From the NCBI RefSeq assembly GCF_017639855.1, contig NZ_CP072115.1, forward strand, positions 620,001 to 684,000: a stretch of DNA of 64,000 bases. The letters are read 5' to 3'. A program made the position numbers and the translations under genes. The stretch is from Streptococcus sp. zg-86 (GTDB lineage: Bacteria > Bacillota > Bacilli > Lactobacillales > Streptococcaceae). The notes below the pieces were generated by a model. The model had not been told where the DNA came from. It did not search any database and worked only from the letters and a program-made list of their open reading frames with translations. Within the stretch, counting starts at the first letter, position 1; each line of letters begins with the position of its first letter. Positions 33,705 to 41,915 of this stretch are shown one piece after another.

Positions 33705-34031
33705 ATGGTAGAACCAGTAAATCTTGAAGCAATCATGGGGCTGATTATGCATGGAGGCGATGCCAAGGGAAATGCCGTTAAAGCGATTCGGTCTGCGAAG
33801 AAAGGCGATTTTGAAGAAGCAGCAGCCTTTCTTGAAAAAGCAAATCAATCCTTGAGCATTGCGCATAAATCTCAAACAGCTTTGTTATCAGAGGAAGCAT
33901 CCGGTCAGTCGGTAGAAGTTTCCCTTCTAATGGTGCATGGACAGGATCATCTCATGAATGCTATTACATTTTTGGATATGGCCAAGGAGACGGTTGACCT
34001 TTACCGCCGAATAGAAGATATGGGGGGATAG
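33705..34031 (+). CDS. PTS EIIA, lactose/cellobiose family
   Basis: A 108-residue helical trimer-forming protein that receives phosphate from HPr on His78 in LLMVHGQDHLMNA, the position of the active histidine in the LacF/CelC family. The start motif LEAIMGLIMHGGDAKGNAV is typical. It is separated from EIIB by 2 bp and from the DUF3284 gene by 3 bp, so the genes are translationally linked. Confidence 0.95.
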   Translation: MVEPVNLEAIMGLIMHGGDAKGNAVKAIRSAKKGDFEEAAAFLEKANQSLSIAHKSQTALLSEEASGQSVEVSLLMVHGQDHLMNAITFLDMAKETVDLYRRIEDMGG

Positions 34032-34034
34032 TAA

Positions 34035-34475
34035 ATGGAAGCACGTTTGACAGTTACTGGCCAGCCTGAGTTATACTATCAGCTCTGTTTAGAACTGTTT
34101 CAGGCCGACTATCAAGGAGCAACGGGACAAACGATTCCACTGTCTGAGATAAGAGAGGGCTTGAGTTTCGTCAAGCGATTTGGTAAGAAAAGAGAGCAAT
34201 CTGTTAAGGTTACCTTGCAACAGTTGGTTGAAAATCAGTCTTATGCTGTCGCTATTCAATCCAATCGTGGTGTGCAATTTTTGACCTATCAATTACGCTC
34301 TTTAGGACAGGATGAGGTAGAGATTTGCTATTCAGAGGATTATCTACCAGAGGGGCGCTTTAATCAGCTTAATTACAAGCTATTGTTGCCTCTTATGAGA
34401 AGGAGTTTAGAGAAGCGGATGCTTCTTCAAATTAAAAAATTTGCAGAATTTGCAATAAAAAAGGAGGTTCCTTAA
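34035..34475 (+). CDS. DUF3284 domain protein
   Basis: A 146-residue soluble protein of the DUF3284 family, which is regularly found between PTS EIIA and EIIC genes of the cellobiose type in lactic acid bacteria. No catalytic motif is visible. Function is unknown; a link to transport or regulation is suggested only by constant association. Its stop touches the EIIC start. Confidence 0.85.
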   Translation: MEARLTVTGQPELYYQLCLELFQADYQGATGQTIPLSEIREGLSFVKRFGKKREQSVKVTLQQLVENQSYAVAIQSNRGVQFLTYQLRSLGQDEVEICYSEDYLPEGRFNQLNYKLLLPLMRRSLEKRMLLQIKKFAEFAIKKEVP

Positions 34476-35822
34476 ATGGACACATTTATGAAAATTTCTG
34501 GCAAACTAGGATCGCAAAAACACTTGGTTGCCATAAGGGATGCATTTCTTGCTATGTTTCCACTCACCATGGCAGGAGCAATTGCTGTTTTAATCAACGT
34601 TTTAGTACGTGATATTCCAAACAGCATGGGAAATACTGGTTTTGCAGAGTCTATGCAGCCACTTATTACCTTAAATGGTTGTGTGTATTTTGGTACAATT
34701 GCCATTATGGCGCTAGCCTTTGTCTTTGCTCTTGGCTACAACCGAGCGCAATATGAAAAATTGAATCCTATTGCCGGTGGCCTAGTTTCTTTTGCAGCAT
34801 TTATCTCAACCATTCCACAAACAATGACCATTGTAACAGATGTGGCAGGTTTAGATAAATCAATTGTTAAAGCCTTAGCTGATTTTGGTTTGACTATTTC
34901 TGAAAGTGGTTTGGAAACGTCAGATTGGGGGGCTATTAAGGTAGCTTATGCTGGAGCTACGGGCTTGTTTACAGCAATGATTATCGGTCTTCTTTCAGCA
35001 GAAATTTACTGCTTCTTGATGAAAAAGAAAATTACTATCAAGATGCCAGATACGGTTCCACCAGCTGTTAATAAGGCCTTTGCTTCTATGATTCCAGGGA
35101 TTGTAGCGATATATGTATCTGCTTTCATCGGCTTCATGGCGATGCAATTATCCGGTCAATCCTTAAATGATTTAGTATCAACTTATATTCAAAAACCATT
35201 GCTTGGATTATCACAAGGCTGGTTCAGCGTTATCTTACTTTCTTTCTTGGTTCAATTATTCTGGTTCTTCGGACTTCATGGCCACAATGTATTGGGTCCT
35301 GTTTTGGACGGTATTTACCTACCTGCTTTGCTCGAAAATACAGCAGCGCATGAAGCTGGTAAAACCCTTCCATACATTTGGACTCGTGGGTCATTTGATG
35401 CTTATGGGCAAATGGGTGGTTCAGGAGTGACCATTGCCTTCATTATCGCAGTCTTCCTATTTTCAAAACGCCAAGAATACCGTGCAGTTGCAAAATTGTC
35501 TGCACCGATGGGTGTCTTTAATATCAATGAACCAATCACCTTTGGGATTCCAATGGTCTTAAATCCACTCTTCATTATTCCATGGCTTATCGTACCACCA
35601 ATCTGTTGTGGAATTGCTTATACAGCAACAGCTCTAGGCTTGATTCCTCCAGTTTATGTATCTATTCCATGGATTACTCCTCCAGGACTTTATGCCTTCC
35701 TTGCAACAGGGGGAAATCTCTTAGCAGGTGCTATTTCACTCTTTAATGTCTTTGTTGCTTTCCTTATCTGGACACCATTTGTTATTGCAGCAAATAAGGT
35801 AGAAGTAGAGGAAAATGCGTAA
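34476..35822 (+). CDS. PTS EIIC, lactose/cellobiose family permease
   Basis: A 448-residue membrane permease with about ten helices. The N-terminal block KHLVAIRDAFLAMFPLTMAGAIAVL and the later FGLHGHN and NINEPITFGIPMVLNP, with the conserved His and Glu residues that contact sugar, identify the CelB/LicC group. It imports and phosphorylates a disaccharide with EIIA and EIIB. AAGGAGG precedes the start. It is the last gene of the operon, followed by a terminator and repeat copy B. Confidence 0.95.
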   Translation: MDTFMKISGKLGSQKHLVAIRDAFLAMFPLTMAGAIAVLINVLVRDIPNSMGNTGFAESMQPLITLNGCVYFGTIAIMALAFVFALGYNRAQYEKLNPIAGGLVSFAAFISTIPQTMTIVTDVAGLDKSIVKALADFGLTISESGLETSDWGAIKVAYAGATGLFTAMIIGLLSAEIYCFLMKKKITIKMPDTVPPAVNKAFASMIPGIVAIYVSAFIGFMAMQLSGQSLNDLVSTYIQKPLLGLSQGWFSVILLSFLVQLFWFFGLHGHNVLGPVLDGIYLPALLENTAAHEAGKTLPYIWTRGSFDAYGQMGGSGVTIAFIIAVFLFSKRQEYRAVAKLSAPMGVFNINEPITFGIPMVLNPLFIIPWLIVPPICCGIAYTATALGLIPPVYVSIPWITPPGLYAFLATGGNLLAGAISLFNVFVAFLIWTPFVIAANKVEVEENA

Positions 35823-35832
35823 CATAATATGA

Positions 35833-35860
35833 GGGCCGGGACAGCGATTCCAGGCCTTTT
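35833..35860 (+). terminator. PTS operon terminator
   Basis: GGCCGGGA and TTCCAGGCC pair across CAGCGA, then TTTT. The repeat element B starts at the last T, so it sits against or inside the terminator's T run. Confidence 0.75.
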
Positions 35861-36404
35861 ATAGTGGATTGAGAACTGAACACGGACTAAGAGCTATGTA
35901 AAAAAGAGACGCAGATGTTCCAGCTTTAGTTGGTTACAGCAGAGGGCTTCCTTTAGGGATAAATCTCGTTGGTTGCAAGCCAACCTGCTTCGATTTCCTA
36001 TTTTGTCTAGGAGTTGCTTAACGCCCTCGTATCTTATGAAACTGAACGCGGGCTAAGCTCTGTGTGAAAAAGATAAGTCTTCCTAGAGTCTGCTGGCTCT
36101 TCGTCAGACTTCCTATTTTCACTTTGTGCTTTATGCGCCCTCGTATCTTATGAAGGAATAGGACAAGGCAAGGAGCTGCAGATAGAACTGGCGTTAATTG
36201 AGGATTACTCCATAATCCCTATTTCCAACCTTCAACAGTCTACTGGACTATTGAAGCAAAGCGACTTATACTCGTCAAAAATCAAAGTCTGACGTCGTTA
36301 ACTCACCTTGCTGAACTTCAGTTCTAGCTACGATTTCGTTGCCTAGTCAGATGTTGATTTTTATAGAGTATAACGATGTCCTAACCTTTATTCAATTCAC
36401 TATA
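35860..36404. repeat. Modular inverted-end repeat element, copy B (545 bp)
   Basis: Left end TATAGTGGATTGAGAACTG, right end TTCAATTCACTATA. The internal modules are a TTGGTTACAG / GGTTGCAAGCCAACC block, an inverted repeat around GTGAAAAAGATAAGTCT and AGACTTCCTATTTTCAC, the AATAGGACAAGGCAAGGAG module, and a BOX-like end from ATACTCGTCAAAAATC to GATTTTTATAGAGTATA. Copies C and D share the same order. Confidence 0.8.
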
Positions 36405-36493
36405 TTTGCTATCATTTTTATCATTGAACGGAGTATGGAGGTAGGAAAAGATAGGGAGAGATTAGCCTCGTTTCAGCAATAAATCAGGATTTT

Positions 36494-36509
36494 TGCTAGA
36501 ATAGAAGTA
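36494..36509 (+). promoter_or_regulatory. Extended -10 fused to the HAD gene start codon
   Basis: TGC-TAGAAT (TAGAAT at 36497-36502), six bases (AGAAGT), then ATG at 36509. There is no ribosome site, so a leaderless transcript is likely. Confidence 0.55.
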
Positions 36510-37258
36510 TGAAAGCATTGATTTTTGATTTGGACGATACCTTGTATAATCAGGAAGAGCCCTTTAAGCGGGCGGTTCAGGCATATCTACCTGTCCAAGA
36601 TGGGCAAATGGGTGACTTATATATAGCCTTTAGACTGTATGCGGATGAGGTTTTTGAAGCCGCGACAGCAGGCGATATCACACTCGAAAGTAGCCATATT
36701 TACCGAATGAAGCGAGCTTTGGCTGATGTTGGCTATGCGGTTTCAGATGAATTGGCGATCACTATTCAGCAAGAGTACCAAGAAAACCAAGGGAAGCTAT
36801 CGCTTAGTCCAGAATTTCCAGCTATTTTTGACTATTGTCGTCAGAACAAGATTCGTCTGGGGATTATTACCAATGGCCCACATCTTCATCAATTGCGCAA
36901 GTTGCAATCCTTAGAAATGACCAATTGGATTTCAGAGTATGTGACCATTATTTCTGGTCAAGTGGGAGTAACCAAGCCTTCTAAGGAGATTTTTGACCTA
37001 ATGGTAGAGAAGATGCAACTCTTACCTGAGGACATGTGCTATGTTGGTGATTCCTTTGAAAATGATGTTGCCGGTGCAAAAGCTGCAGGTTGGAAAGCCA
37101 TTTGGCTCAATCACCGGAAACGGAAACAGCCCCAAAGTCCCTATCAAGCAGATGCGGTGGTGGAGGAGCGGGAAGAACTGCTCGGTGTGATTGAGCAATT
37201 AGTCAGTCACTCAGTTACCCAGTTTGAGGCAGAGCAGCAAGGAAAAGCCAATGAATAA
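36509..37258 (+). CDS. HAD superfamily hydrolase
   Basis: A 249-residue haloacid-dehalogenase-fold phosphatase. Motif I is FDLDDTLYN (nucleophile Asp7, acid/base Asp9), motif II is IITNG, and motifs III/IV are TKPSKEIF and CYVGDSFENDVAGAKAAGW. The cap type and length fit YjjG/5'-nucleotidase-like enzymes; the substrate is unknown. It appears to be translated from a leaderless mRNA and overlaps the VanZ gene start. Confidence 0.9.
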   Translation: MKALIFDLDDTLYNQEEPFKRAVQAYLPVQDGQMGDLYIAFRLYADEVFEAATAGDITLESSHIYRMKRALADVGYAVSDELAITIQQEYQENQGKLSLSPEFPAIFDYCRQNKIRLGIITNGPHLHQLRKLQSLEMTNWISEYVTIISGQVGVTKPSKEIFDLMVEKMQLLPEDMCYVGDSFENDVAGAKAAGWKAIWLNHRKRKQPQSPYQADAVVEEREELLGVIEQLVSHSVTQFEAEQQGKANE

Positions 37259-37835
37259 GAAGTACCTCCTGTTAGATAGTATGAATGCCCTGCTTTCTTT
37301 TTTCGTGTGTCGCTACGTCTTTATGCACTATCTTTATTTTCAATATTATCTTCGGATGGTAGTGCGTATGCCTGAGATTGATTTTGTGGGACCATTGCTG
37401 GTCATTCTCGTCATGAGCTATAGTGTATTTGTTTTTATGAGCTTTTTCTATCGGAAGCACGTAGACAGGAAAATGATTCTAGTGCTATATGCCATTTATT
37501 TTGCTTGTTTAGCTTTCCTACTGGTTTTCAAAAGCATGGGGATTAAAGGGCTTGTCTTGAATCCGATGGAAACACTACAAGATATACAAGCTAGAAATAT
37601 CTTTGTTCCTTTGATGAATCTTGTCATGCTTACTCCTCTAGGAACACTCATTACTAGGAAAAAACAATTTTTAGTCGCAGTTGTTGGCGTGATAGGAGTT
37701 GAAATCGCCCAGTATGTCTTTAGCTTTGGGATTTGTGATACAGGAGATATTGTGCTAAATAGCGTAGGGATCTTGACTGGAATAGCCATCAGACAAATCG
37801 GCTTGCTAAAATTCTTCTTAGAGAAGATAGGCTAG
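37251..37835 (+). CDS. VanZ family membrane protein
   Basis: A 194-residue protein with about five membrane helices and the VanZ-family block NIFVPLMNLVMLTPLG with QYVFSFGICDTGDIVLNSVG. VanZ of enterococci gives low-level teicoplanin resistance; the chromosomal relatives have no settled role. The start at 37251 is inside the end of the HAD gene (8-bp overlap), preceded by AAGGAAAAG; an in-frame ATG at 37224 has no ribosome site. Confidence 0.85.
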   Translation: MNKKYLLLDSMNALLSFFVCRYVFMHYLYFQYYLRMVVRMPEIDFVGPLLVILVMSYSVFVFMSFFYRKHVDRKMILVLYAIYFACLAFLLVFKSMGIKGLVLNPMETLQDIQARNIFVPLMNLVMLTPLGTLITRKKQFLVAVVGVIGVEIAQYVFSFGICDTGDIVLNSVGILTGIAIRQIGLLKFFLEKIG

Positions 37836-37895
37836 CACTTTTTCCTTTCTTCTGGCTTTGTGATATAATAAATAGAGAAAGAAGTGTGGTGAATC

Positions 37896-38393
37896 ATGTA
37901 TATTGAAATGGTGGATGAAACAAAACAAGTGACAGAGGAAATGCAGCAACAGATTCGAGACTTGTTGGAGTTTGCGGCTCAAAAGATTGGTAAAGAGCAA
38001 AAAGAAATGGCTGTTACCTTTGTTGATAACGCGCGTGTCCATGAGGTCAATTTGGAATACCGTGGCATCGACCGTCCGACAGACGTAGTGAGTTTGGAGT
38101 ATAAGCCAGAGACCGAGATTGTCTTTGATGAGGAAGATTTGCTTGAGAATCCAGAATTGAGCGAGATGCTAGCGGATTTTGATGCCTACATCGGTGAGTT
38201 GTATATCTCCATTGATAAGGCGCATGAACAAGCAAAAGACTATGGTCATAGTTTTGAACGTGAAATGGGCTTTTTAGCTGTGCATGGTTTTCTGCATATT
38301 AACGGTTATGACCATTATACGCCGGAAGAAGAAGCAGAAATGTTTGGTTTACAAGAAGAAATACTGACAGCTTATGGACTTACACGAGAATAA
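37896..38393 (+). CDS. ybeY: Endoribonuclease YbeY
   Basis: A 165-residue metal-dependent RNase for 16S rRNA 3'-end maturation and ribosome quality control. The zinc motif HGFLHINGYDH (three His) and the Arg/Asp pattern YRGIDRPTDVVSLEY are diagnostic. It overlaps dgkA by 20 bp and heads the conserved ybeY-dgkA-era cluster. A TATAAT at about 37864-37869 is its likely promoter. Confidence 0.97.
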   Translation: MYIEMVDETKQVTEEMQQQIRDLLEFAAQKIGKEQKEMAVTFVDNARVHEVNLEYRGIDRPTDVVSLEYKPETEIVFDEEDLLENPELSEMLADFDAYIGELYISIDKAHEQAKDYGHSFEREMGFLAVHGFLHINGYDHYTPEEEAEMFGLQEEILTAYGLTRE

Positions 38394-38775
38394 TCCACAA
38401 AAAAAATGGAAAAATAGAGATCTGGTTGCCAGCCTTGAGTTTGCGGTGACAGGTCTTTTTACGGCTTTTAAGGAAGAACGAAACATGCGAAAGCATCTGG
38501 TATCTGCGATTTTAGTCGTGATAGCTGGTTTGATTTTTCGTGTTTCAACAACCGAGTGGCTGTTTTTGCTCCTGAGTATTAGCTTGGTGATTGCCTTTGA
38601 AATTGTCAATTCTGCGATTGAAAATGTTGTCGATTTGGCGTCAAGCTACCATTTCTCCATGCTAGCAAAAAATGCCAAGGACATGGCAGCAGGGGCGGTT
38701 TTGTTTGTATCAGCTTTTGCTTTATTGACGGGGCTGATTATCTTTCTTCCAAAAATTTGGAATGTGATATTTTAA
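38374..38775 (+). CDS. dgkA: Diacylglycerol/undecaprenol kinase
   Basis: A 133-residue membrane enzyme with three helices of the DgkA family. In Gram-positive bacteria it phosphorylates undecaprenol to the carrier lipid for wall synthesis. The conserved EERNMRKHL and FEIVNSAIENVVDLAS (with the catalytic Glu and Asn) are present. It overlaps ybeY and lies 9 bp before era, so the three are cotranslated. Confidence 0.95.
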   Translation: MDLHENNPQKKWKNRDLVASLEFAVTGLFTAFKEERNMRKHLVSAILVVIAGLIFRVSTTEWLFLLLSISLVIAFEIVNSAIENVVDLASSYHFSMLAKNAKDMAAGAVLFVSAFALLTGLIIFLPKIWNVIF

Positions 38776-38784
38776 GGGGTAGAA

Positions 38785-39684
38785 ATGACATTTAAATCAG
38801 GTTTTGTAGCTATTTTAGGACGTCCAAATGTTGGGAAATCGACTTTTCTCAACTACGTAATGGGACAAAAAATTGCAATTATGAGTGACAAGGCGCAGAC
38901 GACGCGCAATAAAATTATGGGGATTTACACGACAGAGACAGAGCAGGTTGTCTTTATTGATACGCCGGGAATCCATAAGCCAAAGACAGCTTTAGGAGAT
39001 TTCATGGTGGATTCTGCTTATAGCACCTTGCGTGAAGTGGATACAGTGCTTTTTATGGTACCAGCCGATGAGCCACGTGGTAAGGGCGATGATATGATTA
39101 TGGAGCGCCTCAAATCTGCTAAAGTACCTGTTATTTTAGTGGTGAATAAGATTGATAAGGTGCATCCGGATCAGCTCTTGGAGCAGATTGATGATTTTCG
39201 AACGCAGATGGACTTTAAGGAAATCGTCCCAATTTCTGCGACCCAAGGAAATAATGTCAACCGTCTCATGGAAATCTTGAAAGACAACTTAGACGAAGGT
39301 TTCCAGTATTTCCCAGCTGATCAGATTACGGATCATCCAGAGCGCTTTTTGGTGTCTGAAATGATTCGGGAGAAAGTCTTGCACTTGACACGCGAGGAAA
39401 TTCCGCATTCAGTAGCGGTTGTCATTGACAGCATGAAGCGAGATGAGGAGACGGATAAGATTCACATTCGAGCAACGATTATGGTCGAGCGTGATAGCCA
39501 AAAAGGCATCGTCATCGGAAAAGGTGGGGCTATGCTCAAGAAAATTGGCTCCATGGCCCGCCGTGACATCGAGCTCATGCTAGGAGATAAGGTCTTCTTA
39601 GAAACCTGGGTCAAGGTCAAGAAAAATTGGCGGGATAAAAAGCTAGACCTTGCGGACTTTGGCTATAATCAAAAAGAGTATTAA
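38785..39684 (+). CDS. era: GTPase Era
   Basis: A 299-residue GTPase that binds the 3' end of 16S rRNA during 30S assembly. The G1 motif is GRPNVGKST, G3 is DTPGIHKP and G4 is NKID; the C-terminal KH domain contains KGIVIGKGGAMLKKIG. Length is normal for the family. It ends the ybeY-dgkA-era cluster at a strong terminator. Confidence 0.99.
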   Translation: MTFKSGFVAILGRPNVGKSTFLNYVMGQKIAIMSDKAQTTRNKIMGIYTTETEQVVFIDTPGIHKPKTALGDFMVDSAYSTLREVDTVLFMVPADEPRGKGDDMIMERLKSAKVPVILVVNKIDKVHPDQLLEQIDDFRTQMDFKEIVPISATQGNNVNRLMEILKDNLDEGFQYFPADQITDHPERFLVSEMIREKVLHLTREEIPHSVAVVIDSMKRDEETDKIHIRATIMVERDSQKGIVIGKGGAMLKKIGSMARRDIELMLGDKVFLETWVKVKKNWRDKKLDLADFGYNQKEY

Positions 39685-39716
39685 TGAGTTTTTCCGTGAT
39701 GAAAAATGATTGAGGA

Positions 39717-39749
39717 AACGGGCAGCAAAGCATAGCCCGTTGACTTTTT
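39717..39749 (+). terminator. era terminator
   Basis: AACGGGC and GCCCGTT with an 11-nt loop, followed by GACTTTTT. Confidence 0.85.
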
Positions 39750-39779
39750 GTGCTGATTGTAAGGAGTGAAGTACTAGGA

Positions 39780-40214
39780 ATGTGTGGAAAGATTCGGCTG
39801 GTTCAACCAGATGAAGTCGAAATCTGGCTAGGTTTTGTAAAACAGGTCTGGACCAGCAATCCAGCTCACTTACGTGAGGGTTTTCTAGGGCAACAATTTC
39901 CCTATGAATTTCTGTATTGGCGTGGAGGAAAGGCTCTTGCCTGGCTAAGTCTTTCTATTCGCAAAGAATATGTGGAAGGGTGTACTAGTTTTCCAACTGC
40001 CTATTTAGAGGGAATTTCTGTTCTCCCAGAAGTGAGGCAACAAGGCATCGCACGAGAATTGCTTGCCTTTGCTAGACAATGGGCGAAAGACCAGGGGTGC
40101 TTGCAGCTAGCTTCCGATTGTTCCTTAGAAAATGAGCTTAGTCAAGCATTTCATCACAGAAACGGCTTTTGTGAAGTAAGTCGAACTGTTCATTATATCT
40201 TGAACGTGGATTAG
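39780..40214 (+). CDS. GNAT acetyltransferase, AAC(6')-like
   Basis: A 144-residue GNAT-fold acetyltransferase. The acetyl-CoA-binding block VLPEVRQQGIARELLAFARQ is clear. The flanking sequence (YVEGCTSFPTAYLEGISV, QLASDCSLENELSQAFHH and NGFCEVSRTVHYI) follows the pattern of aminoglycoside 6'-N-acetyltransferases of the AAC(6')-I type. Whether it modifies an aminoglycoside or another amine is unknown. It lies between era and mutM, where many streptococci have no such gene. ATG 39780 is chosen because AAGGAG at 39761 lies upstream, though spacing is long (13 bp). Confidence 0.82.
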   Translation: MCGKIRLVQPDEVEIWLGFVKQVWTSNPAHLREGFLGQQFPYEFLYWRGGKALAWLSLSIRKEYVEGCTSFPTAYLEGISVLPEVRQQGIARELLAFARQWAKDQGCLQLASDCSLENELSQAFHHRNGFCEVSRTVHYILNVD

Positions 40215-40297
40215 AAGGCTGTGCTATAAGAAAGGTAAGTCGAAGGATTAGGCTAAACTTGCTTTTTATATAAAAAATAATGAAGAAAGGATAGGGG

Positions 40298-40415
40298 AAG
40301 CTAGTGTTTAGAATGAAATACTAGCTGCGGACGGTGTCAAAAAGTTACAACTTACCTAAAGTAGGTGTTATTGATAGATTTGGCTATGTCCGCTTACGCC
40401 CTTTGTATCTTAATT
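40298..40415. other. Structured spacer before mutM with a repeat-like remnant
   Basis: AGCTAGT and ACTAGCT, ACCTA and TAGGT, and an outer GCGGAC with GTCCGC form three inverted repeats. The last 25 bp before mutM resemble the TACGCCCTCGTATCTTA module of repeat copies B, C and D. No Shine-Dalgarno sequence remains in front of the mutM ATG. Confidence 0.5.
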
Positions 40416-41240
40416 ATGCCAGAATTACCAGAGGTTGAAACAGTTCGCAAGGGACTTGAAAAACTGGTTGTTGGAAAAAGAATTCAGAAAGTAGAGATTA
40501 CCTATCCACGCATGGTGCTGACGGGAGCAGATAGTCTGTGTGAAGTCTTGGTTGGACAGGAGATTTGCGAGGTCAAGCGCCGTGGGAAGTATCTTCTGAT
40601 TTACTTGACGGATTTCGTACTTATTTCCCATTTGCGGATGGAAGGCAAGTACAATTACTTTCCTGATCAAGTACCAGAAAATAAGCATTTTCATGCCTTT
40701 TTCACCTTTACAGATGGCAGTCACTTGGTCTATCAAGATGTGCGGAAGTTTGGAACTCTTGAGTTGCTAACAAAAGAACAAGTCGGGGATTATTTTCTCT
40801 CGAAAAAGTTAGGGCCAGAGCCGACCACAGAAGATTTTGACTATGAGTGTTTTGCTGTTCAGCTCGCTAAATCGAAAAAGCCTATTAAAGCCCACTTGCT
40901 GGATCAGACCTTAGTGGTAGGGCTGGGCAATATCTATGTGGACGAAGCCTTGTTTCAAGCAGGTATTCATCCGGCAAGAACTAGCCAAAGTCTCTCAACC
41001 AAAGAAAGCAAGGCCTTGCACCAAGCGATTATCGCCGTACTGCAACTAGGCGTTGAAAAAGGTGGTTCGACCATTCGAACCTATAAAAATGCCCTTGGGA
41101 TGGATGGGACTATGCAAGATTACCTACAAGTTTATGGAAAGCAGGGACAAGAGTGTCCACGTTGTCAGGCAGAGATGATGAAATTCCAGTTATCTGGCCG
41201 TGGAACGCATATTTGTCCCAAGTGTCAGGTCGCGCCATGA
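40416..41240 (+). CDS. mutM: Formamidopyrimidine-DNA glycosylase
   Basis: A 274-residue base-excision repair enzyme that removes 8-oxoguanine and formamidopyrimidines. The mature N-terminus PELPEVETVRKGL gives the catalytic Pro and Glu; the helix-two-turn-helix and the C-terminal zinc finger CPRCQ...CPKCQ are present. The start must be ATG 40416, since the initiating Met has to be followed by Pro-Glu-Leu-Pro; the in-frame upstream codons are not coding. No ribosome site is visible before it. The stop overlaps coaE by ATGA. Confidence 0.97.
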   Translation: MPELPEVETVRKGLEKLVVGKRIQKVEITYPRMVLTGADSLCEVLVGQEICEVKRRGKYLLIYLTDFVLISHLRMEGKYNYFPDQVPENKHFHAFFTFTDGSHLVYQDVRKFGTLELLTKEQVGDYFLSKKLGPEPTTEDFDYECFAVQLAKSKKPIKAHLLDQTLVVGLGNIYVDEALFQAGIHPARTSQSLSTKESKALHQAIIAVLQLGVEKGGSTIRTYKNALGMDGTMQDYLQVYGKQGQECPRCQAEMMKFQLSGRGTHICPKCQVAP

Positions 41241-41833
41241 CGAGAGTGATTGGATTAACAGGTGGTATTGCTTCGGGGAAATCCACAGTGACAGCTTATT
41301 TGCGAAAACGTGGCTATCAGATCATTGATGCGGACCAAGTCGTTCACCAGTTGCAAGAAAAAGGTGGAAAGCTCTATCAGGTTTTAGTCGAAGAATTTGG
41401 AACAGGCATTGTAGCAGCCGATGGCAAACTTAACCGAGAACGATTAGGAGAGCTGGTTTTTGGGCAAAAAAAAGTCAGAGAACGACTTTCTCAGCTGCAA
41501 GATGGAGTTATTCGACAGGAACTGGTGAAAGAGCGCGATCGATTAGCTGAAATGACAGATGTGCTGTTCATGGACATTCCCTTGCTCTTTGAATTGGGCT
41601 ATGAAGAAGTAGTCGATGAGATTTGGCTTGTCGTACTGGCACCAGAGCTACAATTAGAACGGTTAATGGAGCGAAATCAGCTCAGTCTAGGGGCAGCAAA
41701 GGAGCGTTTAGCTGCACAAATGCCTCTTGAAGAAAAGAAAAAGCGGACACCGTATCAGATTGATAATGGTGGAGAAAGGCTTGCAACTTATGCACAAGTT
41801 GACCAGCTTTTACAGCGTATAGAAAGAAGATGA
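41237..41833 (+). CDS. coaE: Dephospho-CoA kinase
   Basis: A 198-residue P-loop kinase for the last step of coenzyme A synthesis. The start RVIGLTGGIASGKST and DADQVVHQL are family motifs; length is normal. ATG 41237 overlaps the mutM stop (ATGA). The frame opens earlier, but that part lies within mutM. Its own stop TGA (41831-41833) overlaps an ATG at 41830 that is the natural start of pmrA. Confidence 0.97.
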   Translation: MTRVIGLTGGIASGKSTVTAYLRKRGYQIIDADQVVHQLQEKGGKLYQVLVEEFGTGIVAADGKLNRERLGELVFGQKKVRERLSQLQDGVIRQELVKERDRLAEMTDVLFMDIPLLFELGYEEVVDEIWLVVLAPELQLERLMERNQLSLGAAKERLAAQMPLEEKKKRTPYQIDNGGERLATYAQVDQLLQRIERR

Positions 41834-41915
41834 TTTTATTTTAAGTCAGGATGTTTGGAAGCAAAATCTAAAAATTGCTTGGGTAGGAAATTTTTTTGTT
41901 GGATCAAGTATTTCG

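Noticed and set aside
41823..41915. Full-length pmrA starting at a standard codon upstream of 41916
   Set aside because: The frame between TAG 41820 and ATG 41916 contains no ATG, GTG or TTG; only a rare ATT start would work.
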